Source of the DNA: Lachnospiraceae bacterium UBA1766
GTDB taxonomy: Bacteria; Bacillota; Clostridia; Lachnospirales; Lachnospiraceae
Direction of reading: 5' to 3'
DNA length: 8,035 nucleotides
Assembly (NCBI GenBank): GCA_002314715.1
Contig: DCGY01000087.1
Coordinates: 1-8,035, forward strand
This document shows positions 1 through 4,954 of the stretch, piece after piece. The notes under the pieces are model-generated. The model did no database searches and was not told where the DNA came from. It was given only the letters and a program-made list of their open reading frames with translations. Positions within the stretch are counted from its first letter, which is position 1. Each line of letters opens with the position of its first letter. Position numbers and translations under genes: made by a program.

Positions 1-728
1 ATGAAAAGAATAACGTAAGGAATAGTTTTCTTGAAGAACTAGGTGCTTTTATCAGGGCAAAAAGGTTGCGTAAAAATATGTCACAAGATGATGTGGCTTT
101 CTTTCTTGGTGTTACTGGCTCTGCAGTAAATCGTTATGAAAGTGGTGATGTTGATATGAAGGTATCAAACCTACCATTATTATCAATCTGTTGTGATTTT
201 TCTATGAGAAACTGCTTTTCTTCAATGGAAACAGTGGAATTAGTTAATAACTTCCGCCAGATTGCAAATATTAAAAGGACTAGGTACCAGAGGGAGTATG
301 AAAGAAAACATAGTTACGAAGGAAAACGGAAACTTAAGGCTCAAATATATGAAGTTGATGGCAAGGAAGTTACCGAATATATTCTCAGGAAGGATAAGGA
401 TGAGCTGTCTTTAAGAGAAAAGTATGCCAGAGGTGATATTGAGTTAGCTGCAGTTCCTTTTGATGATGAAGAGTTTGGAAAATATATCCAGGATATTGAA
501 CAGGAAGAAATTAGAAATATGTTGGATGGAGCTGGAAAAGTGCTTGATTTTATAGGCAATGCAGAGAAAAAGGAAACCATTAAAGCCACTATTGCAGATT
601 TCGTTATTGATAACCTAATAGTTGATAAGGTAATGAACGAACAGAGACTCTCTGTGCAGAGGGCGTATATGTATTATAAAAAGCTACTTGACTGGAATGG
701 TGATGAATGGGGTGGCCCATTAAGATAG
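1..728 (+). CDS. XRE-family helix-turn-helix regulator, 5' partial
   Basis: DNA-binding protein with an N-terminal XRE/Cro-type helix-turn-helix. The frame is open from base 3 to the TAG at 726-728 (241 codons visible), so the gene very probably begins left of the window. A TTG at 66 is possible as a start, but it would cut off helix 1 (the stretch LEELGAFIRAKRLRKN just upstream), so I reject it. Counting from base 3, the HTH spans about residues 10-60: MSQDDVAFFLGV (26-37) is helix 2 plus the turn, and the following residues ending in NRYESG (43-48) are the recognition helix with its usual YESG end. The next segment, LPLLSICCDFSMRNCF, is common after XRE domains. The remaining roughly 170 residues are charged and helical-looking, and I do not recognise them. 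No membrane segment is seen. Targets are unknown. It may be a regulator from an integrated element; the neighbouring BrnTA pair fits that but does not prove it. Confidence 0.8.
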   Translation, partial: EKNNVRNSFLEELGAFIRAKRLRKNMSQDDVAFFLGVTGSAVNRYESGDVDMKVSNLPLLSICCDFSMRNCFSSMETVELVNNFRQIANIKRTRYQREYERKHSYEGKRKLKAQIYEVDGKEVTEYILRKDKDELSLREKYARGDIELAAVPFDDEEFGKYIQDIEQEEIRNMLDGAGKVLDFIGNAEKKETIKATIADFVIDNLIVDKVMNEQRLSVQRAYMYYKKLLDWNGDEWGGPLR

Positions 729-743
729 CTAAATTTTTCCAGT

Positions 744-765
744 TGTAATTTTATTTAAAATTACA
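744..765 (+). repeat. AT-rich inverted repeat after the regulator gene
   Basis: TGTAATTTT (744-752) and AAAATTACA (757-765) form a perfect 9-bp stem with a 4-base loop, 15 bases after the stop codon. The stem has only two G-C pairs and no T-run follows, so it is a weak RNA hairpin. It could stabilise the mRNA 3' end or be a protein-binding palindrome. Confidence 0.35.
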
Positions 766-810
766 TATAATTAAAATATCAATTAAAAACATCAATATAC
801 AGCTCAGCAA

Positions 811-850
811 GGCGGACTATTATACAAGGGTAGTCCGCTAGTTTATTTTA
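811..850 (+). terminator. Probable intrinsic terminator of the XRE regulator gene
   Basis: GCGGACTA (812-819) pairs perfectly with TAGTCCGC (831-838) across an 11-base loop, with a G-U pair outside it. The tail GTTTATTTTA is T-rich but interrupted, so efficiency is uncertain. It sits between the regulator gene and the next promoter, as expected for a transcription boundary. Confidence 0.55.
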
Positions 851-860
851 ATAAACACAG

Positions 861-889
861 TTGCCAAGACTTTAGCATAATGGTATATT
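861..889 (+). promoter_or_regulatory. Sigma-A-type promoter for the structured region and brnTA
   Basis: TTGCCA (861-866), a 17-base spacer, then TATATT (884-889). Transcription would start near 896, just before the first inverted repeat of the structured region. No equally good promoter lies closer to brnT, so this is the best candidate for the toxin-antitoxin transcript as well as for any separate RNA. Confidence 0.6.
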
Positions 890-895
890 ATAAAT

Positions 896-1290
896 ATAAA
901 AATATATTACGAACGCTTTGGTGCCAGATGGCATATCGGAATAATGCGTAGTTTTTCGGTGCAGGGTACGGTGAGTTTTTACTCCCAATTTTGAGAAAAG
1001 GATGAAAATCAGATGGTACGCAACATCTGACGAAGATAAGATATTCCTCTAGTATCTATCTTTGAACTGGTCGGCAGATGCTGGCAGAATTAAGTAGAAA
1101 GGAAAGTTTTATTTGTTACCGGTGTTAAGGGTAATAAAGAAAGCGGAAAAGGCATTTGCCTTATTTGTTAAATAAGGGTGCCTATAGGCTTTCCCTATTT
1201 GTTTTTCAAACAGGGATGAGCCGAAGGTCTTTCTCTGTTTGTTTATATAGATGTAACTGTAAACAATAATTTAAGAGAAAGAGAGGTTTT
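896..1290 (+). ncRNA. Candidate structured RNA or long structured leader upstream of brnT
   Basis: A roughly 395-base gene-free stretch between a promoter and the brnT ribosome site, packed with stems that can form in order. These are ACGC/GCGT (913-916/946-949) enclosing GTGCC/GGCAT (921-925/930-934); GAGT/ACTC (about 973-984); TCAGATG/CATCTGA (1009-1015/1024-1030, 8-base loop); and an 11-bp stem with one bulged A and one G-U pair (GAAGATAAGATA 1032-1043 with TATCTATCTTT 1053-1063). TTACC/GGTAA (1116-1120/1129-1133) comes next, then the tandem hairpin units listed separately. TGCCAG (922-927) could also pair at long range with CTGGCA (1081-1086). No convincing protein is encoded here. I checked it mentally against RNase P, tmRNA, SRP RNA, SAM, cobalamin and c-di-GMP riboswitches and T-boxes, and saw none of their signature motifs. 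It may be a separate RNA or a very long 5' leader. Confidence 0.45.
1101..1290 (+). repeat. Tandem diverged hairpin repeats next to the toxin gene
   Basis: Three imperfect direct repeats begin at 1150 (AGGC), 1186 (AGGC) and 1225 (AGGT), so the period is 36-39 bases. Each continues into a pyrimidine arm and then (A/G)TTTGTT (1163-1169, 1198-1204, 1238-1244). A partial fourth copy with ATTTGTT lies at 1111-1117. Unit 1 folds as AGGCA/TGCCT (1150-1154/1179-1183) around CCTTATTT/AAATAAGG (1159-1166/1170-1177). Unit 2 folds as GGCT/AGCC (1187-1190/1219-1222) around CCCT-TTTG/CAAA-AGGG (1193-1215, one A-C mismatch). Unit 3 has CTTTCTCT/AGAGAAAG (1229-1236/1274-1281) with a long loop, and its right arm touches the brnT ribosome site. 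Where units 1 and 2 differ, two changes are compensatory (T-A to C-G in the inner stem, A-T to T-A in the outer), which favours selection on RNA pairing. Confidence 0.6.
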
Positions 1291-1294
1291 AAGA

Positions 1295-1573
1295 ATGAAG
1301 TTTGAATGGGACGAAGAAAAGAATAGGAAAAACATTGAAAAACATTCTATTTCATTTGAACATGCTTTACATGTTTTTGAAGATCCTATGTATCTTGAGA
1401 TGTATGATTTTGAGCATAGTAATGATGAAGATCGATATATTGCTATTGGTAAAGTTAGTAATGTTTTGTTTGTAGTATTTACAGAACGCAGGGATGCAAT
1501 TAGAATTATCTCGGCTCGTTTGGCAACATCAGTAGAAAGGAGAATTTATTATGATCAAGACAGTAATTACTAA
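1295..1573 (+). CDS. brnT: BrnT-family toxin (type II toxin-antitoxin)
   Basis: 92-residue protein of the BrnT family, small ribonuclease-fold toxins that inhibit translation and are neutralised by BrnA. The family pattern is clear: an N-terminal FEWDEEKNRKNIEKHSISF (residues 3-21, the WDExKxxxNxxKHgisF signature), a central RYIAIGKV, then VVFTERRDAIRIISARLA and a terminal ERRIYY. Length is normal for the family. The ATG at 1295 has GAGAGG (1281-1286) 8 bases upstream. The stop codon lies inside the next gene (23-base overlap), so toxin and antitoxin are translationally linked, with the toxin first as usual for this family. The upstream spacer is unusually long and full of hairpins, one of which reaches the ribosome site. 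Function is inferred from family resemblance; activity is not shown by the sequence. Confidence 0.88.
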   Translation: MKFEWDEEKNRKNIEKHSISFEHALHVFEDPMYLEMYDFEHSNDEDRYIAIGKVSNVLFVVFTERRDAIRIISARLATSVERRIYYDQDSNY

Positions 1574-1742
1574 TCCTGGTGAGAGAATAACTGAAGAAGA
1601 ATTGAAGAAGTTTGATGCGGAAGTAAGAGATGCACAATCGAGGCCAATTGTTTTTGATGAAGATTGTAGTGAATTATCTCCTGCAATGATTAAGGCTTTT
1701 AGAAGTGCGTCAGCTCTGCGTAATCGTCATAAGAATGCTTAA
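1551..1742 (+). CDS. BrnA-like antitoxin, small
   Basis: 63-residue protein that should neutralise the BrnT-like toxin encoded immediately upstream. The core RPIVFDEDCSELSPAMIKAF (about residues 31-50) resembles the (Y/F)DEDxPELTPEMxKAF segment common in BrnA/DUF4415-type antitoxins. The C-terminus is basic (RNRHKN). It is shorter than most BrnA proteins, and I see no clear ribbon-helix-helix domain, so it may bind the toxin but repress its own promoter poorly or differently. The ATG at 1551 has a strong ribosome site, AAGGAG (1537-1542), 8 bases upstream inside the toxin gene. This stronger site probably favours antitoxin synthesis. The assignment rests on the position and this one motif; it could be a toxin-antitoxin antitoxin of a related family. 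Confidence 0.72.
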   Translation: MIKTVITNPGERITEEELKKFDAEVRDAQSRPIVFDEDCSELSPAMIKAFRSASALRNRHKNA

Positions 1743-1747
1743 TAATT

Positions 1748-1794
1748 GAAAAAATAAGTGTCAGCTATAGAGGGGCAGGCACTTATTTTTTTTC
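1748..1794 (+). terminator. Strong intrinsic terminator after brnTA, possibly bidirectional
   Basis: AAATAAGTG (1752-1760) pairs perfectly with CACTTATTT (1780-1788), with a 19-base loop and an 8-T run (1786-1793). The matching A-run on the left side lets it act on the opposite strand too. It begins a few bases after the antitoxin stop and cleanly closes the toxin-antitoxin unit. From here to about 1900 (AT-rich, no genes) I see no further features. Confidence 0.85.
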
Positions 1795-1901
1795 GTTTTT
1801 CCTTCAAAGTTACTGCATAATCATTTCCGTCAAGTCTAATGCAATGCTTTGGCTAATTTAGGTTGAAAAGTTACGGTTTAAAAAATTTTTGAAAAAAATG
1901 C

Positions 1902-1930
1902 TTGCATTCTAAAAAGGTTTGCGTTATAGT
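1902..1930 (+). promoter_or_regulatory. Promoter of the glnN leader
   Basis: TTGCAT (1902-1907), a 17-base spacer, then TATAGT (1925-1930), preceded by an A/T-rich tract (1879-1899) that could act as an UP element. The start site would be near 1937. The -35 and spacer length match those of the tRNA-Gln promoter further right. Confidence 0.72.
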
Positions 1931-1936
1931 AATGCT

Positions 1937-2136
1937 CGTAAAGAGCGAGAGCTCAAAACTTAATATTTCATTTGACGAACAAAGGCGTTTACATTTGATG
2001 TAAATGCCTTTTTTTGTTGCAAAACAGGAGTCGGAAGAACAAGCGGTTTTGCAGGTGAGAGTTGAAAGAGGTTAGACACAATTTGAAAAGAGCGTCATCT
2101 CAAGTAGACAAAAAAGAGACAGGGAGGACAAAAAAG
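1937..2136 (+). promoter_or_regulatory. glnN 5' leader with internal terminator, probable attenuator
   Basis: About 200 untranslated bases separate the predicted start site from the GSIII ATG. In order: a small hairpin GAGC-GAGA-GCTC (1943-1954) with a GNRA tetraloop, a complete terminator (1982-2015), then a further perfect 8-bp stem TGCAAAAC/GTTTTGCA (2018-2025/2046-2053). GCTC at 1934-1937 and at 1951-1954 compete for GAGC at 1943-1946, but the first copy may lie before the transcript start. The arrangement fits premature termination controlled by nitrogen status. It could equally be a roughly 79-base small RNA gene followed by glnN from another promoter. I do not see a glnA-type glutamine riboswitch or an ANTAR two-hexaloop site. 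Confidence 0.5.
1982..2015 (+). terminator. Intrinsic terminator inside the glnN leader
   Basis: A 13-bp stem (1982-1994 with 1998-2010, a single G-U pair at 1987/2005), a three-base loop TTG, and a run of seven T. It is among the strongest terminators in the window and stands between a good promoter and the glnN ribosome site, so most transcripts should stop here unless something prevents it. Confidence 0.88.
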
Positions 2137-4248
2137 ATGTGTGATGTTTTAAATGTGGAAGAGATTTTTGCCAGTAAAGTTTTTACCGTCGCAAAGATGA
2201 GAGAAAGACTTCCTAAGAACGTTTACAAGGAAGTTAAGAAGGTAATGGAGCAGGGTGGCGAGTTATCTTTGGCAGCCGCTGATGTCGTAGCTAAGGCAAT
2301 GAAGGATTGGGCAGTAGAGAATGGTGCAACGCATTATACTCACTGGTTCCAGCCGTTGACCGGTATCACTGCTGAAAAGCATGATGCATTTGTAACCCAT
2401 CCCGATAGTGATGGAAAGATGATTATGGAATTTTCCGGTAAGGAATTAATTAAGGGCGAGCCTGATGCTTCCTCCTTCCCTTCCGGTGGACTTAGAGCAA
2501 CCTTCGAGGCAAGAGGCTATACAGCATGGGATATTACTTCTCCCGCATTCCTCAAGGAGGATGCAACCGGTGTTATCCTTTGCATTCCTACAGCATTCTG
2601 TTCCTACAAGGGTGAGGCACTCGATAAGAAGACTCCTCTCCTTCGTTCTATGGAGGCTGTAAGCCAGCAGGCACTTCGTATTGTTCGTCTCTTCGGTAAT
2701 ACCGAGGCAAAGAAAGTTGTAGCAAGCGTTGGTCCTGAGCAGGAGTACTTCCTGGTAGACCGTGAGAAGTATTTAAAGAGAGAAGACCTGATCTTCGCCG
2801 GAAGAACCTTATTCGGTGCACCTGCTCCGAAGGGACAGGAATTGGAAGATCACTATTTCGGTACCATTCGTGAGCGTATCGGTGCTTACATGAAGGACTT
2901 GAACATCGAGCTTTGGAAATTAGGCGTAACCGCTAAGACGCAGCACAATGAGGTAGCACCTGCTCAGCACGAGTTGGCACCTATCTATGAAACCGCAAAT
3001 ATTGCAGTAGACCATAACCAGTTGGTAATGGAAACCATGAAGAAGGTAGCAGGACGTCACGGTTTGACCTGTTTGCTTCATGAGAAGCCTTTTGCAGGTG
3101 TAAATGGTTCCGGTAAGCATAACAACTGGTCACTTGGAACCGATAACGGTGTAAATCTTTTGGATCCCGGTGATACCCCCAACGAAAACGTACAGTTCTT
3201 ATTGGTACTTGCTTGTATCATTAAGGCAGTTGATATTCACGCAGATCTGCTTCGTCAGAGCGCTTCCGATGTAGGTAACGACCATCGTCTTGGAGCAAAT
3301 GAGGCACCGCCTGCAATCATCTCTATCTTCCTTGGAGAGCAGTTAGAGGATGTAGTAAAACAGTTAATCGAAACCGGTATGGCAGATCATTCTATCCATG
3401 GCGGAAAGCTTTTAACAGGTGTTTCTACTCTTCCTGATTTGGAGAAGGATGCTACCGACCGTAACAGAACTTCACCTTTTGCATTTACCGGTAACAAGTT
3501 TGAGTTCCGTATGGTAGGTTCCGCAGATTCTATCGGAAGCCCCAACACCACCCTGAATGCAATCGTAGCAGAGGCATTCTGTGAAGCTGCAGATGTATTG
3601 GAGAAGGCAGAGGACTTCGATGTTGCAGTACATGATTTGATTAAGAAGTACTTAACCGAGCATCAGAGAATTATCTTCAATGGTAACGGTTATTCCGATG
3701 AATGGGTTGAAGAGGCAGCAAGAAGAGGACTTCCCAACATCAAGTCTATGGTGGAAGCTTCTACTACTCTTACCACTGAGAAGTCTATCAAGTTGTTTGA
3801 GAAATTTGGAATCTTTACCAAGGCAGAGCTTGAGTCCCGTGAAGAGATTCTTTACGAAAACTATTCTAAGACCATTAATATTGAAGCACTTACCATGATT
3901 GATATGGCGAAGAAGCAGATTCTTCCTGCAGTTATCAAGTACACCAAGTTCCTGGCTGATACCGTGGTAACTGTAAAGAGCGCAGGTGCAGACGCATCCG
4001 TTCAGTCCGAAGAATTGGCAGCAGTATCCGCAAAGCTTGCTGAGGCAAAGAAGGCATTGGCTGCTTTGGAAGAGAAGACTGCAAAGGCAGGCGAAATCGC
4101 TTCCGAGAAGGAAAAAGCATTCTTCTTCAAGGATGAAGTATTCGCTGCAATGGCTGCACTTCGTACTCCTGTAGATGAGTTGGAAATGATTGTTGATAAG
4201 ACTGTATGGCCAATTCCTACCTACGGCGATTTGATTTTCGAAGTTTAA
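2137..4248 (+). CDS. glnN: Glutamine synthetase type III
   Basis: Cytoplasmic enzyme making glutamine from glutamate, ammonia and ATP, the main ammonia-assimilating step. At 703 residues it has the length of the GSIII (GlnN) class rather than the roughly 450 of GSI. Visible motifs are GPEQEYFLVD (199-208, metal-binding glutamates), KTQHNEVAPAQHE (267-279), NGSGKHNNW (323-331), GANEAPPA (386-393, the flexible-loop region typical of GSIII) and NRTSPF...KFEFRMVGS (from 443, nucleotide and substrate side). The C-terminal part, around residues 615-660, is Ala/Glu/Lys-rich and probably a helical hairpin. I chose the ATG at 2137, preceded by AGGGAGG (2121-2127) at 9 bases. A TTG at 2062 would add 25 residues without a ribosome site or family support. 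Codon choice is strongly biased compared with the brnTA side, as expected for high expression. It is a single-gene unit flanked by terminators and followed by a tRNA-Gln gene. Confidence 0.96.
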   Translation: MCDVLNVEEIFASKVFTVAKMRERLPKNVYKEVKKVMEQGGELSLAAADVVAKAMKDWAVENGATHYTHWFQPLTGITAEKHDAFVTHPDSDGKMIMEFSGKELIKGEPDASSFPSGGLRATFEARGYTAWDITSPAFLKEDATGVILCIPTAFCSYKGEALDKKTPLLRSMEAVSQQALRIVRLFGNTEAKKVVASVGPEQEYFLVDREKYLKREDLIFAGRTLFGAPAPKGQELEDHYFGTIRERIGAYMKDLNIELWKLGVTAKTQHNEVAPAQHELAPIYETANIAVDHNQLVMETMKKVAGRHGLTCLLHEKPFAGVNGSGKHNNWSLGTDNGVNLLDPGDTPNENVQFLLVLACIIKAVDIHADLLRQSASDVGNDHRLGANEAPPAIISIFLGEQLEDVVKQLIETGMADHSIHGGKLLTGVSTLPDLEKDATDRNRTSPFAFTGNKFEFRMVGSADSIGSPNTTLNAIVAEAFCEAADVLEKAEDFDVAVHDLIKKYLTEHQRIIFNGNGYSDEWVEEAARRGLPNIKSMVEASTTLTTEKSIKLFEKFGIFTKAELESREEILYENYSKTINIEALTMIDMAKKQILPAVIKYTKFLADTVVTVKSAGADASVQSEELAAVSAKLAEAKKALAALEEKTAKAGEIASEKEKAFFFKDEVFAAMAALRTPVDELEMIVDKTVWPIPTYGDLIFEV

Positions 4249-4272
4249 TTCCTCCCTCGGATGATAGGTTAG

Positions 4273-4303
4273 AGGCCGATACGAAAGTGTCGGCCTTTAA
4301 TTG
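4273..4303 (+). terminator. Intrinsic terminator of glnN
   Basis: AGGCCGATAC (4273-4282) pairs with GTGTCGGCCT (4287-4296), ten pairs including one T-G, closed by a GAAA tetraloop, followed by TTAATTGTTT. It starts 24 bases after the glnN stop. Confidence 0.87.
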
Positions 4304-4345
4304 TTTCCTATTTTCTAATTTTTGTAAAAATTTTAAAATTAGGTA

Positions 4346-4374
4346 TTGCATTTTGGAAAAGAGTAGTGTATACT
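4346..4374 (+). promoter_or_regulatory. Promoter of tRNA-Gln
   Basis: TTGCAT (4346-4351), a 17-base spacer, then TATACT (4369-4374). Its -10 ends 19 bases before the tRNA, giving a short 5' leader for RNase P to remove. An A/T-rich stretch lies upstream (4316-4342). Confidence 0.78.
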
Positions 4375-4393
4375 TCATCAAGTAGTCAATTAT

Positions 4394-4466
4394 AGGGCTA
4401 TAGCCAAACGGTAAGGCAGCGGATTCTGATTCCGTCATTTTCAAGGTTCGAATCCTTGTAGCCCTG
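4394..4466 (+). tRNA. tRNA-Gln (anticodon CUG)
   Basis: Full cloverleaf. Acceptor AGGGCTA/TAGCCCT (4394-4400/4459-4465) with discriminator G (4466); D-arm GCC/GGC (4403-4405/4415-4417) with loop AAACGGTAA; anticodon stem GCGGA/TCCGT (4419-4423/4431-4435, one G-U); loop TTCTGAT with anticodon CTG (4426-4428), reading CAG; T-arm CAAGG/CCTTG with loop TTCGAAT (4442-4458). The variable loop (4436-4441) counts as six bases, one more than usual for tRNA-Gln. CCA is not encoded and must be added after transcription. It is a single-gene unit with its own promoter and terminator, directly after glutamine synthetase. Confidence 0.95.
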
Positions 4467-4507
4467 CGAAAACCTCAGTGGAGAAATCTGCTGAGGTTTT
4501 TTTTCGC
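4466..4507 (+). terminator. Intrinsic terminator of tRNA-Gln
   Basis: AAAACCTCAG (4469-4478) pairs perfectly with CTGAGGTTTT (4491-4500), followed by four more T. Outer GCG/CGC (4466-4468/4505-4507) could extend it. It starts directly at the 3' end of the tRNA. Confidence 0.9.
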
Positions 4508-4622
4508 TCGTGAGCAAAACAAGCGACACCGAAGGCGCCATTTGGGAGTAAAAGTTTTTTGGTAATAAAAGATTGTTTTCTGAAAAGAATGGGAAATAAT
4601 CTCTCAGTTTGAGTCAAATCCA

Positions 4623-4651
4623 TAGACTTTTCTGTTATAAAATGGTAAAAT
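4623..4651 (+). promoter_or_regulatory. Candidate promoter of the BFD/flavodiiron operon
   Basis: TAGACT (4623-4628), a 17-base spacer, then TAAAAT (4646-4651). Both boxes are moderate matches. An alternative -10, TATAAA at 4636-4641, has no well-placed -35. The start site would fall near 4658, leaving about 50 bases of leader. Confidence 0.45.
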
Positions 4652-4689
4652 AGCTGTGACCAAAGGTGCAATAAAAATTGCAGCTATTT
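4648..4689 (+). promoter_or_regulatory. 9-bp inverted repeat overlapping the operon promoter, possible operator
   Basis: AAATAGCTG (4648-4656) and CAGCTATTT (4681-4689) are perfect inverted copies 24 bases apart. The left copy overlaps the proposed -10 and the right one ends two bases before the ribosome site. A nested inverted repeat, TGCAAT/ATTGCA (4667-4672/4677-4682), lies inside. If transcription starts near 4658 the left arm is not in the RNA, so a DNA operator is likelier than an RNA hairpin. The binding protein is unknown. Confidence 0.4.
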
Positions 4690-4706
4690 ACGAGGAGAGA
4701 AAAGCC

Positions 4707-4883
4707 ATGGATATGAATGAAACAGTATGCTTTTGTGCAGGAGTAACCGTAGGAGAAATCAAAGAAGCCGTAGAAGCAGGAGCAACCAGCGTAGAAGCAG
4801 TTGGTAAGGCAACAGGTGCCGGAACGCACTGTGGCGGATGCCAGCCTAAAATTGCAGAACTGATTGCGGAATTTAAAAAATAG
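4707..4883 (+). CDS. BFD-like [2Fe-2S] ferredoxin
   Basis: 58-residue cytoplasmic protein of the BFD (bacterioferritin-associated ferredoxin) [2Fe-2S] family. The four cluster ligands are plain: C8-x-C10, then 31 residues, then C42-GG-C45, which is the CxC-x31-CxxC spacing of E. coli Bfd. The rest is the short helical core (VGEIKEAVEAGATSVEAVGKAT) and a lysine-rich end. The ATG at 4707 has GAGGAG (4692-4697) 9 bases upstream. An in-frame GTG at 4656 would add 17 residues but lies in the inverted repeat and lacks a ribosome site; a second ATG at 4713 is also possible. It stands 71 bases before the flavodiiron gene and is probably co-transcribed with it. It may pass electrons to that protein or act in iron or cluster handling. 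No bacterioferritin gene is in view, so its partner is inferred. Confidence 0.88.
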   Translation: MDMNETVCFCAGVTVGEIKEAVEAGATSVEAVGKATGAGTHCGGCQPKIAELIAEFKK

Positions 4884-4892
4884 AAAGTAACA

Positions 4893-4932
4893 GGGGAGGC
4901 GTTTTCCTTTTTTGGGGGGAAATCGTCTCCTC
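4893..4932 (+). promoter_or_regulatory. Intercistronic hairpin between the BFD-like gene and fprA
   Basis: GGGGAGGCG (4893-4901) pairs with CGTCTCCTC (4924-4932), nine pairs of which two are G-U. After one mismatch the stem continues with TTTCC against GGAAA. No T-run follows, so it is not a standard terminator. It ends 12 bases before the fprA ribosome site and could be an mRNA processing or stability element that sets unequal levels of the two proteins. Confidence 0.5.
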
Positions 4933-4954
4933 TCGTTTGTATATAGGAGGAAAG

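Noticed and set aside
66..728. TTG at 66 as the start of the regulator
   Set aside because: The frame stays open to the left edge and the upstream residues complete the first helix of the HTH domain, so the gene is 5' partial instead.
1002..1052. 16-codon open frame starting at an ATG after AAAAGG
   Set aside because: The purine run directly touches the ATG, so spacing is wrong for a ribosome site, and the frame spans the two best hairpins of the structured region. More likely chance.
1101..1250. Possible CRISPR array
   Set aside because: The units are diverged, self-complementary throughout and only three or four in number; there are no constant repeats with unrelated spacers and no cas genes.
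896..1290. Group II intron, RNase P RNA, tmRNA or a common riboswitch
   Set aside because: I could not find a domain V-like hairpin or the conserved cores of these RNAs, and no reverse transcriptase is near.
2062..2136. N-terminal 25-residue extension of GSIII from a TTG
   Set aside because: No ribosome site in front of it, and the ATG at 2137 has a good one at correct spacing.
1937..2136. T-box or ANTAR-controlled leader for glnN
   Set aside because: No T-box specifier or antiterminator consensus and no paired hexaloops with the A/G pattern. The nearby tRNA-Gln tempted the T-box idea, but glnN is not an aminoacylation gene.
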